Translations under genes and position numbers: made by a program
From: Methylobacterium sp. E-065
GTDB lineage: Bacteria > Pseudomonadota > Alphaproteobacteria > Rhizobiales > Beijerinckiaceae
NCBI RefSeq assembly: GCF_022829605.1
Contig: NZ_JAKSYD010000295.1
Location: 62,001-126,000, forward strand
Direction: 5' to 3'
Length of the DNA: 64,000 bases
In this document: positions 26,827 to 34,566 of the stretch, in pieces
Layout: each line of letters opens with the position of its first letter
Numbering within the stretch: position 1 is the first letter of the stretch
The notes under the pieces: model-generated
The model's database searches: none
Seen by the model: only the letters and a program-made list of their open reading frames with translations
Told to the model about the DNA's origin: nothing

Positions 26827-27072
26827 ATGACACGCCTGTCCGACCTCGAAGACGATCCGGCCTTCCAGCAGGCCGTGCTGGCCGTGCGAGGTGCGGCCAG
26901 CACGCTGAGCGGACGCGCCGTGACCGAGGAGGAGGCGCGCTTTCTCGTCGGCATCGCGCTGACCACCTTCGCCCATGCCGGTGGCCTGAGCGAAGCGAGC
27001 CAACGGCGCCTGGCCCGCTTCTCGGAGACGATCGAGCACGGCACGGTGGTCGAGACCTTGACGCGTCACTGA
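26827..27072 (+). CDS. Hypothetical protein (81 aa)
   Basis: ATG 26827 is chosen because MTRLSDLEDDPAFQQAVLAVRGAASTLSGRAVTEEEARFLVGIALTTFAHAGGLSEASQRRLARF is a compact helical protein, while the 65 residues open upstream look unconserved. The ribosome site is unremarkable. No known domain recognised. It faces the CsoR/FrmR-type gene tail to tail. The 26527-26826 stretch before it appears to be regulatory or empty. Confidence 0.5.
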   Translation: MTRLSDLEDDPAFQQAVLAVRGAASTLSGRAVTEEEARFLVGIALTTFAHAGGLSEASQRRLARFSETIEHGTVVETLTRH

Positions 27073-27129
27073 GCCCGCCTCCCTGCCGACCTCGATTGCC
27101 GCAAGCGGAGCCGCCGCAGGCGGAACCGG

Positions 27130-27453
27130 TCAACCCGACCGAGCCTCCGTCATGCCGGACCGCAGGACGCGCAGGAGGTCTTCCAGCACCGCCTCGCGGT
27201 CCTGCGGCTGGGTCGCCAGAGCCAGGCCCGCCTCGAGATGCTGGCCGATGATCAGAAGCCCCACTTCGCGCAGCGCGGCGCTGGCCGCCCGGATCTGCTG
27301 GATCTCGTCGAGGCAGTAGCGATCCGCCTCGATCATCGCCCGCAGCCCCCGGACCTGGCCCTCGATCCGGCCGAGCCGCCGGACCAGCGGGGTACGCTCC
27401 GCGTCGGTGCGGGCAAGGCAGACGCGACCCTCGACGAATGTGGCGCTTGTCAC
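27130..27453 (-). CDS. CsoR/FrmR-family (DUF156) metal or thiol-sensing repressor, variant ligand set
   Basis: 107 aa, GTG start. Family core: LVRRLGRIEGQVRGLRAMIEADRYCLDEIQQIRAASAALREVGLLIIGQHLEAGL. The conserved Cys (YCLDE) and His (GQHLEAG) are present, but the third position used as Cys in copper-type CsoR is Gly here. This points away from Cu(I) sensing toward formaldehyde, persulfide or another signal, or to a changed metal. It follows a Mn catalase gene by 57 bases on the same strand and may be its cotranscribed regulator. Confidence 0.82.
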   Translation of the reverse strand: MTSATFVEGRVCLARTDAERTPLVRRLGRIEGQVRGLRAMIEADRYCLDEIQQIRAASAALREVGLLIIGQHLEAGLALATQPQDREAVLEDLLRVLRSGMTEARSG

Positions 27454-27510
27454 CGTTCTGAGACCTGCCTGTCCTAGTCCGCACCGATGGCGCTTCGGAG
27501 CGCCGTGCCG

Positions 27511-28368
27511 TCAGCCGATCTGCTGGGTCTCGGCCGCGCTGTCCGGGCGTGCCGGACCGAGCACCGGCTCCTCGCCCATCGGCTGGTTCTGCACGACGCT
27601 GAACTGGCCCTTACCGTCGAGCGATGGGCCTTCCGTCCAGCGGCCGGCCGGGGGCGGCGAGCCGTCCGCAGCGGTCCCGAAGAAGTTGTAGTTGAACTTC
27701 TGGTTTTCCTTCTCCTGCGGGAAGGAGTTCGGGATCGGCAGGGTGCCGGCGTGACCCCCGAGTTCCTCGATCACCGCCAGCCATTGCTGCTGGTGCATCG
27801 TGTCCCGGGCGATGAGGAAGCTCCACATGTCGCGCATGCCGGCATCGTTCGTGGCGTTGTAGAGGCGCACCGCCAGGACGCGCCCGGTGCTTTCGGCCGC
27901 GACGTTGCAGTACATGTCGGCCGCGATGTTGCCGCTGGCGTAGATGTGGCTCATGTCGAAGGGCAAGCCGTCGGAATTGCCCGGGAAGGCGGCCATGCCG
28001 GTGGACAGCAGCGTCTTGTGCAGCATGCCCTCGACGATGTGGCGCGGGTTCTCGCCGCCCATCACGGCGCCGACGATCGCATCGGCCGCGCCGGCCTCCT
28101 GGACCTTGGTGGGGGCGGTCTCGAGATTCATCGCCACCGCGGTCGCCAGCATCTCGATGTGGCCGATCTCTTCGGTGGCCGTGTGGAGCAGCATGTCACG
28201 GTACTTGGTCGTCGGAGCACGGTTGCCCCAGGCCTGGAAGAAGTATTGGAACGCGACCCGGATCTCGCCCTCGATACCGCCGATCGCCTGCTGAAGCATA
28301 CGGGCGTAAATCGGATCCGGACTGTCGACCTTGACCGGGTACTGCAGGCGCTTGTCGTGATAGTACAT
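27511..28368 (-). CDS. Manganese catalase (dimanganese, KatN-like) 1
   Basis: 285 aa from ATG 28368, which has GAGGAA eight bases upstream. The ferritin-like four-helix core has the full ligand set of Mn catalases: Glu35 (GIEGEIRV), Glu67 and His70 (ATEEIGH), Glu159 (VAAES) and His192 (RDTMHQQQ). The last two are 33 residues apart, as in Lactobacillus plantarum catalase. The C-terminal arm (FPQEKENQKFNYNFFG) swaps between subunits. It breaks down hydrogen peroxide without haem. Likely cytosolic. Confidence 0.93.
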   Translation of the reverse strand: MYYHDKRLQYPVKVDSPDPIYARMLQQAIGGIEGEIRVAFQYFFQAWGNRAPTTKYRDMLLHTATEEIGHIEMLATAVAMNLETAPTKVQEAGAADAIVGAVMGGENPRHIVEGMLHKTLLSTGMAAFPGNSDGLPFDMSHIYASGNIAADMYCNVAAESTGRVLAVRLYNATNDAGMRDMWSFLIARDTMHQQQWLAVIEELGGHAGTLPIPNSFPQEKENQKFNYNFFGTAADGSPPPAGRWTEGPSLDGKGQFSVVQNQPMGEEPVLGPARPDSAAETQQIG

Positions 28369-28633
28369 GATGAGTGTTCCTCGCGTGAGGCACGGCGCGC
28401 TTAAGCCCACCGCACGATCGGCCGCAGGTCCCATACTCCACGGGAGCATCGAGCCTCGCTCCCTGCCCAACCCGGCTTTAGGACATCGGTTCGGTCGACG
28501 GGCGCATTGAGAACAATTTAAATGATCGAAATCCAATTTTCCTTCATGAAATCAACGCAAAACTTTTTTCGAAAAAGACATCGTTATCCGCCCGCCACAA
28601 GAATGACATGATATTAACATAGGTTTTAGTCGA

Positions 28634-28647
28634 TAGATCTAGATCAA
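28634..28647. promoter_or_regulatory. FNR/FixK-like box in the catalase-Crp divergent gap
   Basis: TAGAT, CTAG, ATCAA: nine of ten positions of the TTGAT-N4-ATCAA consensus. It lies in an AT-rich stretch (28500-28660) of the 626-base gap between the Mn catalase (start 28368) and the Crp/Fnr regulator (start 28995). It could control either gene. No gene is seen in the gap; frames there are short and out of codon style. Confidence 0.4.
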
Positions 28648-28994
28648 TATCGTGCCTTCGGGCGGAGGATGAGCCCGAAATAGCCTGACCTGCAGACCCG
28701 GGCGCTTCAGCCCGTCGCGACCGCGGGCTCGTCACACACGCAGCGGCTGTGGCGCGAGGGCGTGTCGTTGGCTCTGACCGCGTTCGAATTCAGATCCAAC
28801 CGTGACGGCAATCGATCGATGAATGCGCAATTTAATCGTGCAAATATCCAATGTCCGATTGCGTACGCTTCGGAAAATACTAAAACGACTTTTGGTCCAA
28901 TCATATCCGACCGACTTGTACTCGAAGATGCGTTGATCTCACGCGCTCGTGAATATCCAGGTTGGCGCATCGCCAATGGCCTGGAGTGCGTCCT

Positions 28995-29717
28995 ATGCTC
29001 ACTGCCCCAATGGCCGATCTGGCCCAGCTCTTTGGGACCCGTCCGGCAACCCCTGATGGGTTCGCGAGAGAGCTTGGCCTGCCCATGCGCGAGCGGTCCA
29101 TTCCCAAGCAGCACGATCTGCTCCTGCCCGGCGCCGAGCCGGAGGTCGCCCATCTGTTGCTCGCCGGCCATGCCTGCCGCAGCCGCATGCTGCGGGATGG
29201 GCGCCGGCAGATCACCGCTATCCTGATACCGGGCGATATCTGCGATCCGGAAGCGATCGTGGCGAACCGCGCGGATTATGCCGTCAACACGCTCACCCGA
29301 TGTACGGTCGGCGAGATCTCCCTGGCGCGGATCGCCACCCTCGATCATCAGGACCTGACCGCCATCCTCGGCCACCGCCTGCGCCGCGAGGCGGCCATCG
29401 CCCGGGAATGGATCGTCAGCCTGGGGCGCCGGGTCGGGATCGAGCGGATGGCGCATCTCCTGTGCGAGTTGCGCTGGCGGCTGGCGACGGTGGGCTTCGC
29501 CACCGAGGACAGTTTCGAGATGCGGATCACGCAGAGCGACTTCGCCGACGCACTGGGATTGACCCCGGTCCACGTCAATCGGGTGCTGAAGAGCCTGCGC
29601 GAGAGCCGGCTGATCCATCTGCGCGGCGGCCAGCTGACGTTCCTCGATCGCCCACGCCTGGAACGGCTGGCGCAGTTCGACGCGACCTATCTGGAGATCT
29701 GGGCCGATCCCGCCTGA
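28995..29717 (+). CDS. Crp/Fnr-family transcriptional regulator
   Basis: 240 aa from ATG 28995; 11 extra residues are open upstream. The N-terminal cyclic-nucleotide-binding-like domain includes LLLPGAEPEVAHLLLAGHACRSRMLRDGRRQITAILIPGDICDPEA. A long dimer helix follows. The C-terminal winged helix is RITQSDFADALGLTPVHVNRVLKSLRESRLIHL, typical of Crp/Fnr. No Cys cluster for an iron-sulphur sensor is seen near the N-terminus, so the signal is unknown. It resembles the many small Crp/Fnr regulators of Methylobacterium. Confidence 0.88.
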   Translation: MLTAPMADLAQLFGTRPATPDGFARELGLPMRERSIPKQHDLLLPGAEPEVAHLLLAGHACRSRMLRDGRRQITAILIPGDICDPEAIVANRADYAVNTLTRCTVGEISLARIATLDHQDLTAILGHRLRREAAIAREWIVSLGRRVGIERMAHLLCELRWRLATVGFATEDSFEMRITQSDFADALGLTPVHVNRVLKSLRESRLIHLRGGQLTFLDRPRLERLAQFDATYLEIWADPA

Positions 29718-29811
29718 TCGGACCGTTCGAACCGCTGGTCCGACGCGCGCGCCGAGTGGCGCCGCGCCGACGCGGCCGTCACGGCCCCATGACCCCGGAA
29801 CCGGGCCCCGA

Positions 29812-30093
29812 TCACAGCCACCCGATCCGACGGGCCAGCATCACGCAGAGGGCGAGGCAGGCCGCCACCGTGACGATCAGCATGGCGGCGTTCGTCCAGA
29901 ACCGGACCGGCCGGCTGGACCCGTCGATCCCGCTGGCGCGCAGCCGAACCCACGGCACGTAGAGGTAGAGCGCGATCACCGTGAGGATCAAAAACGCGAA
30001 GGTCGGCACCCGGCCGCTCGCGAGCGCAGCCCCTGCCAGGATGGCCCATCCGAGAACGAGGCTCACCATCGTGAACAGGGCTGTCGAATTCAC
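29812..30093 (-). CDS. Small membrane protein (93 aa)
   Basis: Three hydrophobic stretches (TMVSLVLGWAILAGAALA, FAFLILTVIALYLYVPW and AAMLIVTVAACLALCVMLARR) in a compact protein with a short loop containing SRPVRFW. ATG 30093. No family recognised. Inner-membrane location is inferred from the hydrophobicity. It is transcribed toward the Crp/Fnr gene, 94 bases apart. Confidence 0.6.
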   Translation of the reverse strand: MNSTALFTMVSLVLGWAILAGAALASGRVPTFAFLILTVIALYLYVPWVRLRASGIDGSSRPVRFWTNAAMLIVTVAACLALCVMLARRIGWL

Positions 30094-30294
30094 GGGCCTT
30101 CACAATCCTTCCAACGGATCCTTGCCCCTGTGGGACGGCGGGGCTCGATCCCGTCCTCCAGCCCGGACACGCGGATGTCCGCGCCCCGGTGCCGCGCGCT
30201 CGCGTGAGCGCGGTTCCCAAGCTGATACAGGGACTTACAGGCAGCGGTAATCCAAGTGTGTGAAATCCGGCCGCGTCCGTCAAGTCGCGCGTCG

Positions 30295-30324
30295 GGGCGA
30301 TTCGGGCACCGATTCGAATCGCCC
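30295..30324. repeat. 10-bp inverted repeat with three GANTC sites
   Basis: GGGCGATTCG and its reverse complement CGAATCGCCC enclose a 10-base loop. Three CcrM-type GANTC sites fall inside: GATTC 30299-30303, GATTC 30311-30315 and GAATC 30316-30320. It lies about 90 bases before the secreted beta-propeller gene, in a 319-base gap that also has a CGCGCTC/GAGCGCG hairpin near 30187-30204 and no gene. Confidence 0.55.
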
Positions 30325-30412
30325 GCGGCCATGCTGGGCGCGTGACCGTGCCGCGATATAACCGGCTTGGCGAGACGGGCTGGGTCGGTGGCGCCCTCTG
30401 CGCCGGAACAGG

Positions 30413-31834
30413 ATGGCCGTGAAACCGAAGCTGCTTCGTCTCGCCCTCGCCGCAACGGCGACGCTGTCCCTGTCCGTGGCGCAAGCCGGCTGGCAGGGCC
30501 CCGGGGCACAGCCCCTGTTCGTCAACGAGGCCAATCCGAGCGGATACAATTACGCCCCGAGCGTCATCGTCGAGGGCCAGACGACCGATATCTGGTGGTG
30601 CGGCCAGGGCAAGACCGACGTGATCTTCCACCGGACCTTCACCGCCCAAGGCGGCTTCTCGCCGGCGCAGGTCGTCTTCCAGCCCACGCCGGGATCCTGG
30701 AACCGCCAGTATGTCTGCGACCCGAGCGTGATCAAGGGCGCGTTCCGCAACCCCGCGGACGGGCAGCCCTACGCCTACGCGATGTACTATTCGGGGGCCG
30801 ACAACCTGCCGGGCCACAACAACCACACCGGGCTGGCCTTCTCCAACGACAAGGTGACCTGGATCGACTACCCCGAGCCGGTCATCGCCCCGCTCAACCC
30901 GACCGTGGCCCAGGGCAATTACGGCGCCGGGCAGCCGGCGACCATCAACCTCGACGGCCGCTCCAGCCTGCTCGTCTTCACCACCGACCTGACCGGCCCG
31001 CAGGGCGTAGCGGGGTTCGGCGACCTGTACGTGCGCCGGACGGCGGACGCGGTGCATTTCGATCCGCCGGTCCGGGTGCCCAACCGGACCACCGACGGCG
31101 CGACCCTCAATCCGAATTCCGATTTCGCCTACGACCCGTCATCCGGCGACGTCTACGTCATCACGGGGCTGCCGGGGCGCAACTGCCAGCAGGTCGCCTG
31201 CAAGGATCCGGCCCGCAACCCCGACCGGGAGACCTTCCAGATGGGTCTCTACCGGATGCCGCTGAAGGCCCTGCTGAGCGGCGCGCCCGCGACCTGGGTC
31301 CCGGCCGGCGACCTGAACACGGACGTGACGGGGTTCTACCTCAATCACAGCCCGGGCTTTCAGCGCGACCCCTTCGGCAGCCTCACGCCCTTCCTGCCAT
31401 CCGTCACGGTCTATTTCTCCGGGGGCGATCCCTATCCGGGCACCTGGCGGATCGCCGCGGCGACCGAGAACCCGGCCGCCGACCGTGCGCCCCTGAAGCG
31501 GGCGCTCGGACCGGGCGGACACTGGGTCACGACCGGCTTCATCGCCCCCGGCTACACGATGGAGACCGCGCTCGGGACGCTGTTCCTCCTGCCGAAGCCG
31601 GGCACCGCCAAGCTGATGAGCTGCCTGGCCGGGGCGGACCACTTCGTCAGCCGCGATCCGAACTGCGAGGGCCGGACCCCGCTGGGGCAGACCGGCTACC
31701 TCTACGAGGCGCCGCGCCCGGGCAGCCACCCGATCTACCGCTGCCTCGCCGGCGGCCGGGACCACTTCGTGTCGACCGACGCCAAGTGCGAGGGGCAGGC
31801 GACCGAGGGCCTGCTCGGCTACGCGCTCGACTGA
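30413..31834 (+). CDS. Secreted beta-propeller-like protein with C-terminal DUF5648-like repeats
   Basis: 473 aa. A signal peptide of about 25 residues (LLRLALAATATLSLSVAQA) is followed by a region resembling GH43-type five-bladed propellers: YAPSVIVEGQTTDIWWCGQGKTDVIFHRT, CDPSVIKGAF, YAYAMYYSG, TGLAFSNDKVTW. The C-terminal 95 residues hold two similar blocks (LMSCLAGADHFVSRDPNCEG and IYRCLAGGRDHFVSTDAKCEG) with paired Cys, like DUF5648. It may bind or cut a polysaccharide; catalytic acids cannot be assigned safely. Exported to periplasm or outside. Confidence 0.7.
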   Translation: MAVKPKLLRLALAATATLSLSVAQAGWQGPGAQPLFVNEANPSGYNYAPSVIVEGQTTDIWWCGQGKTDVIFHRTFTAQGGFSPAQVVFQPTPGSWNRQYVCDPSVIKGAFRNPADGQPYAYAMYYSGADNLPGHNNHTGLAFSNDKVTWIDYPEPVIAPLNPTVAQGNYGAGQPATINLDGRSSLLVFTTDLTGPQGVAGFGDLYVRRTADAVHFDPPVRVPNRTTDGATLNPNSDFAYDPSSGDVYVITGLPGRNCQQVACKDPARNPDRETFQMGLYRMPLKALLSGAPATWVPAGDLNTDVTGFYLNHSPGFQRDPFGSLTPFLPSVTVYFSGGDPYPGTWRIAAATENPAADRAPLKRALGPGGHWVTTGFIAPGYTMETALGTLFLLPKPGTAKLMSCLAGADHFVSRDPNCEGRTPLGQTGYLYEAPRPGSHPIYRCLAGGRDHFVSTDAKCEGQATEGLLGYALD

Positions 31835-31990
31835 CCTCGGGGCAGGCCCGCCCGACGGGTCCCGGTGCGGCGTTGCGCCCGGGAACAGGGCGGAGCGCGT
31901 CGCCTTTCTGACGGTACCGTCGGCTTATGCCGAACCTGTCGGCTCACGCCGCGTGGCTGCCGCCGAAAACCCGTCCCGGAGATGCCCCTG

Positions 31991-32443
31991 ATGCCGACTC
32001 TCACCCGTGGCGCGGCCGTCCTCGTCGCCTGTCTCGTCGCGGGGCCGGCCTTCGCGCAGGGCAAGCCGCTTCCGCCCCCGGCGAGCGACGTGACGCCGCC
32101 GGTCGAACTGACGATCAGCATGCAGGACGGCAAGCCGGTCTGTGATCCGGCCGAGCTCCGTCTGCCGGCGGAGACGAACGTCGTGCTCCACATCAAGAGC
32201 AGCGCCGACGCCCCCGTGGTCCTCACCGCGCCGGGTCAGTTCGAGAATGGGCTGATCCAGCATTCGGACGGCGACCTGGTCCATGTGGAGAGCGAGAAGG
32301 GCTACACGATCAAGCAGAATGGCCAGGGCACGCTGCGCCTGCGGACGATGAAGGCGGGGGAGGAGACCTATGCCTGCACCAGCACCCGCAACCAGGCCGC
32401 GCCCTTCAAGGGGAAGCTGATCCTGATCCCGCCTGCCAATTGA
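31991..32443 (+). CDS. Periplasmic cupredoxin-like protein
   Basis: 150 aa from ATG 31991; ATG 31982 gives three more residues. A signal peptide (TRGAAVLVACLVAGPAFAQ) precedes a beta-rich domain: LTISMQDGKPVCDPAELRLPAETNVVLHIKSSADAPVVLTAPGQFENGLIQH, then GTLRLRTMKAGEETYACTSTRNQAAPFKGKLILIP. The pattern is like cupredoxin-fold proteins, but a full set of type-1 copper ligands (H, C, H, M) is not evident. Function unknown. First of three closely spaced genes. Confidence 0.6.
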   Translation: MPTLTRGAAVLVACLVAGPAFAQGKPLPPPASDVTPPVELTISMQDGKPVCDPAELRLPAETNVVLHIKSSADAPVVLTAPGQFENGLIQHSDGDLVHVESEKGYTIKQNGQGTLRLRTMKAGEETYACTSTRNQAAPFKGKLILIPPAN

Positions 32444-32458
32444 GGCTTTGACGAACCC

Positions 32459-32875
32459 ATGACCAGCGGCACATCCAGCGAGACCCTCAGGATCTTCTAC
32501 GACGGGGATTGCCCGCTCTGCCGCGCCGAGATCGGCCATTATCGCACCTGCGACGGCGCCGACCGGCTGGCCTTCGTCGATGTCGGGCATTCTCAGCCCG
32601 CTCCGACGCTCGCGCCCGGCCTGACCCACGAGGCCGCCCTGCGACGCTTCCACGTCCGCACGGCGGACGGGCGGCTGGTCTCGGGTGCCGAGGCGTTCGC
32701 CCATCTCTGGACGAGTCTCCCGGGCTGGCGCTGGCTCGGCCGTCTGATCGGCCTGCGCATCCTCGGCTTCCGCCCCGTGCTGGCGATCGCCGAGGCAACC
32801 TATCGCCTGTCACTGCCCCTGCGGCCGCGCTTGGCGCGGTGGGTCTCGCGGCAGGACGCACCTCAGCGCCGATGA
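32459..32875 (+). CDS. DCC-family (DUF393) thiol-disulfide protein
   Basis: 138 aa. The signature YDGDCPLCRAE near residue 14 is the DCC motif with its C-x-x-C. Then LRRFHVRTADGRLVSGAEAFAHLWTSLPGWRWLGRLIGL follows the family pattern. DUF393 proteins have a thioredoxin-like fold; physiological substrates are unknown. Begins 15 bases after the cupredoxin-like gene. Confidence 0.85.
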   Translation: MTSGTSSETLRIFYDGDCPLCRAEIGHYRTCDGADRLAFVDVGHSQPAPTLAPGLTHEAALRRFHVRTADGRLVSGAEAFAHLWTSLPGWRWLGRLIGLRILGFRPVLAIAEATYRLSLPLRPRLARWVSRQDAPQRR

Positions 32876-32882
32876 CCGGCGG

Positions 32883-33098
32883 ATGACGACGCGCTGCGTC
32901 CACTATGTCGGCTTCCGCGACGACCGGTACTGGAACGCCTTCCGGATCTTCGGTGGTCCCCGGGTCATCCATCGCCGTTGGGACTTCTATGCCACCCGCG
33001 ATGTCGGCCCCGACGATATCGTGGTCTTCGCCCAGGGCGACGAAACGCAGCCCCTCGCCGAACGAAACGCCACGGATATCGACGAGCGCTGGCTTTAG
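32883..33098 (+). CDS. Conserved hypothetical protein (71 aa)
   Basis: ATG 32883, seven bases after the DCC gene, so probably cotranscribed. Sequence MTTRCVHYVGFRDDRYWNAF opens a small soluble protein that also has HRRWDFYATRDVGPDDIVVFAQGDE. It contains several aromatic residues and no membrane span. The pattern looks like a conserved small alphaproteobacterial family, but no function is known to me. Confidence 0.6.
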   Translation: MTTRCVHYVGFRDDRYWNAFRIFGGPRVIHRRWDFYATRDVGPDDIVVFAQGDETQPLAERNATDIDERWL

Positions 33099-33432
33099 CG
33101 TGCGCTCCGCCGCGGCGGCCACCGGTCCGGCGTAAGGCAAAACTTCACACCGAAGCATGAGAGACGTGCCCGATTGCAGAGTGATCGCGCACGCCCGCAA
33201 GGTCTCGTTCGATGCGCCGGCATCGGTCGGGCCGGCCTCCGCTTTCCCTGTTGACGATCCGCAAGCCGGCCTCGCCGCGGCACAAGCTCAGCGTTATGGT
33301 TCATTACTGATGTTGCGGGCCACGATTTCTCCTGGCACTGGTTCAACGGAAAGCTCGTTCCAAACAGAGCCCGTTTAACGGGTTATTAACTATCCTCGGT
33401 GCTGGTTCGCTCTAGTCCAAGGAGCCTGTTCC

Positions 33433-33525
33433 ATGATCTCCGCAAGTCTCCTCGTCGTGATCAGTGCGGCGCTCAGCGCGGCCGCGGCGGGTGCCGTGCG
33501 CGATGCGAACGCCCGAAGCCGCTGA
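33433..33525 (+). CDS. Putative 30-aa membrane peptide
   Basis: ATG 33433 has AAGGAG eight bases upstream, one of the better ribosome sites in the area. The peptide MISASLLVVISAALSAAAAG plus a short charged tail (AVRDANARSR) is one hydrophobic helix, shorter than most ORF-calling cut-offs. A small hairpin, CCCGTTTAACGGG at about 33369-33381, lies upstream. Could be a small membrane protein or a leader peptide; not proven to be translated. Confidence 0.4.
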   Translation: MISASLLVVISAALSAAAAGAVRDANARSR

Positions 33526-33657
33526 CGACGCGGCGGCCGGACTGTTGCCGGTCTGCGACAGGACACGGATCGCGCGATCCCGACCCGCCTGAGCCTTCGA
33601 ACGGGCACAGTTCGACGGCACCCCTGATCGGACGATCCTTGATCTCCGGTCCCGTGC

Positions 33658-33771
33658 ATGTTCCCTGCAGTCCGTGCCTTCGTCCTCCAGCATCGGGAAG
33701 GCAGTGCGGTGCTCGCCTCGTCGGGCGCGTTCCTGCTCATCGTCTCCGTGTTCGCCGCCCTCCTGGCCTGA
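33658..33771 (+). CDS. Putative 37-aa membrane peptide
   Basis: ATG 33658. A short charged N-terminus (MFPAVRAFVLQHREGSA) is followed by a single hydrophobic helix (VLASSGAFLLIVSVFAALLA) ending at the stop. The ribosome site is weak. A strong terminator follows 117 bases later. The remaining 33099-34134 stretch shows no convincing longer gene; the large open frames there have no codon bias or start signals. Confidence 0.3.
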   Translation: MFPAVRAFVLQHREGSAVLASSGAFLLIVSVFAALLA

Positions 33772-33887
33772 TCGGGCTGCGGCGGCCGAGATCCTGCCGG
33801 ATCGGTCCCAGGCCTCCTTCGAATAGGTGATGCGGCTCGGCCTCCCCTCTGGTTGTCTGGCGCCTCCCAAACCCCAATGGCATACTC

Positions 33888-33914
33888 AGCCCGCTCCGAT
33901 CGCCGGAGCGGGCT
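33888..33914 (+). terminator. Strong stem-loop terminator
   Basis: An 11-bp perfect stem, AGCCCGCTCCG pairing with CGGAGCGGGCT, with a five-base loop ATCGC, followed by CTTTCG. It is the strongest factor-independent-type structure in the 33.1-34.1 kb gap. It implies a transcript from the left, perhaps the small-ORF region, or an unannotated RNA. Confidence 0.6.
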
Positions 33915-34134
33915 CTTTCGTGCCGGCCGGCCGTGGATCCGGCGCGCGATGGCGGCCAAACAGAGCTCACGGCCGACATAAGACCGGCGATCGACTGCTT
34001 TCATTCGATCCGGCGGGCCATGAATATCCAGCAACCAGGCATTTACGAGCTGCCGGAACTGGGCCCATCGTGACGGCTGCGCGTGACCGATCGGCAATCG
34101 GGACAAACAAGCGCGCGAATGCGAGGAGACGCCC

Positions 34135-34551
34135 ATGCTGTCGAGACGAAGCTTCGTGAATTGCGCGCTCTGCATGCTCTCGAGCGGCTTCACGGCCGTC
34201 GCGGTCGAAGGGCAGGCGCAGCCGGCCGGTCAAACCTCCGGCGTCACGCGCACGATCCTCAGCACCGAGGAATTACCGGGCGGGCATTACGTCGTCGTGC
34301 AGGTCGCCGCCGAGATCGCGCCCGGGGCGACAGTCGCGCGCCATACGCACCCGGGAATCGAATCCTCGGTGATCCTGGCGGGCGAGGCGGAGTTGCTCGT
34401 CGACGGCCAGCCCAATCGCACGTTGCGGGCCGGCGACAGCTTCCAGGTTCCGGCTGTCACCCCGCATAGCCTGCGCAACGGCTCCGGATCGACGCGCGTG
34501 GCGGGAACCTACACGGTGGAGAAGGGCAAGCCCCTCGCGTCGCCGGCCTGA
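34135..34551 (+). CDS. Secreted cupin-domain protein
   Basis: 138 aa. N-terminus LSRRSFVNCALCMLSSGFTAVAVEGQAQ carries twin Arg and a hydrophobic run, a plausible Tat signal. The single cupin barrel follows: IAPGATVARHTHPGIESSVILAGEAELLVDGQ (motif 1 with the His-x-His metal ligands and Glu) and LRAGDSFQVPAVTPHSLRN (motif 2 with its His). Metal-dependent enzyme or sensor of unknown substrate, probably periplasmic. Convergent with the repeat-containing gene. Confidence 0.82.
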   Translation: MLSRRSFVNCALCMLSSGFTAVAVEGQAQPAGQTSGVTRTILSTEELPGGHYVVVQVAAEIAPGATVARHTHPGIESSVILAGEAELLVDGQPNRTLRAGDSFQVPAVTPHSLRNGSGSTRVAGTYTVEKGKPLASPA

Positions 34552-34566
34552 ACCGACCGCGCCCGT

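Noticed and set aside
28762..29226. A 154-residue frame upstream of and overlapping the Crp/Fnr gene
   Set aside because: Overlaps the regulator in another frame, has no family pattern, and is better explained as noncoding AT-rich promoter DNA plus a shadow frame.
30100..30250. tmRNA-like or attachment-site-like sequence near 30130-30240
   Set aside because: Phrases such as GGCTCGATCCCG recall a T-arm, but no acceptor or T stem can be folded and no integrase is nearby.
33390..34193. Long minus-strand frame across 33.4-34.2 kb
   Set aside because: Arg/Ser-rich and repetitive, with no domain and no ribosome site. High-GC DNA gives such frames by chance.
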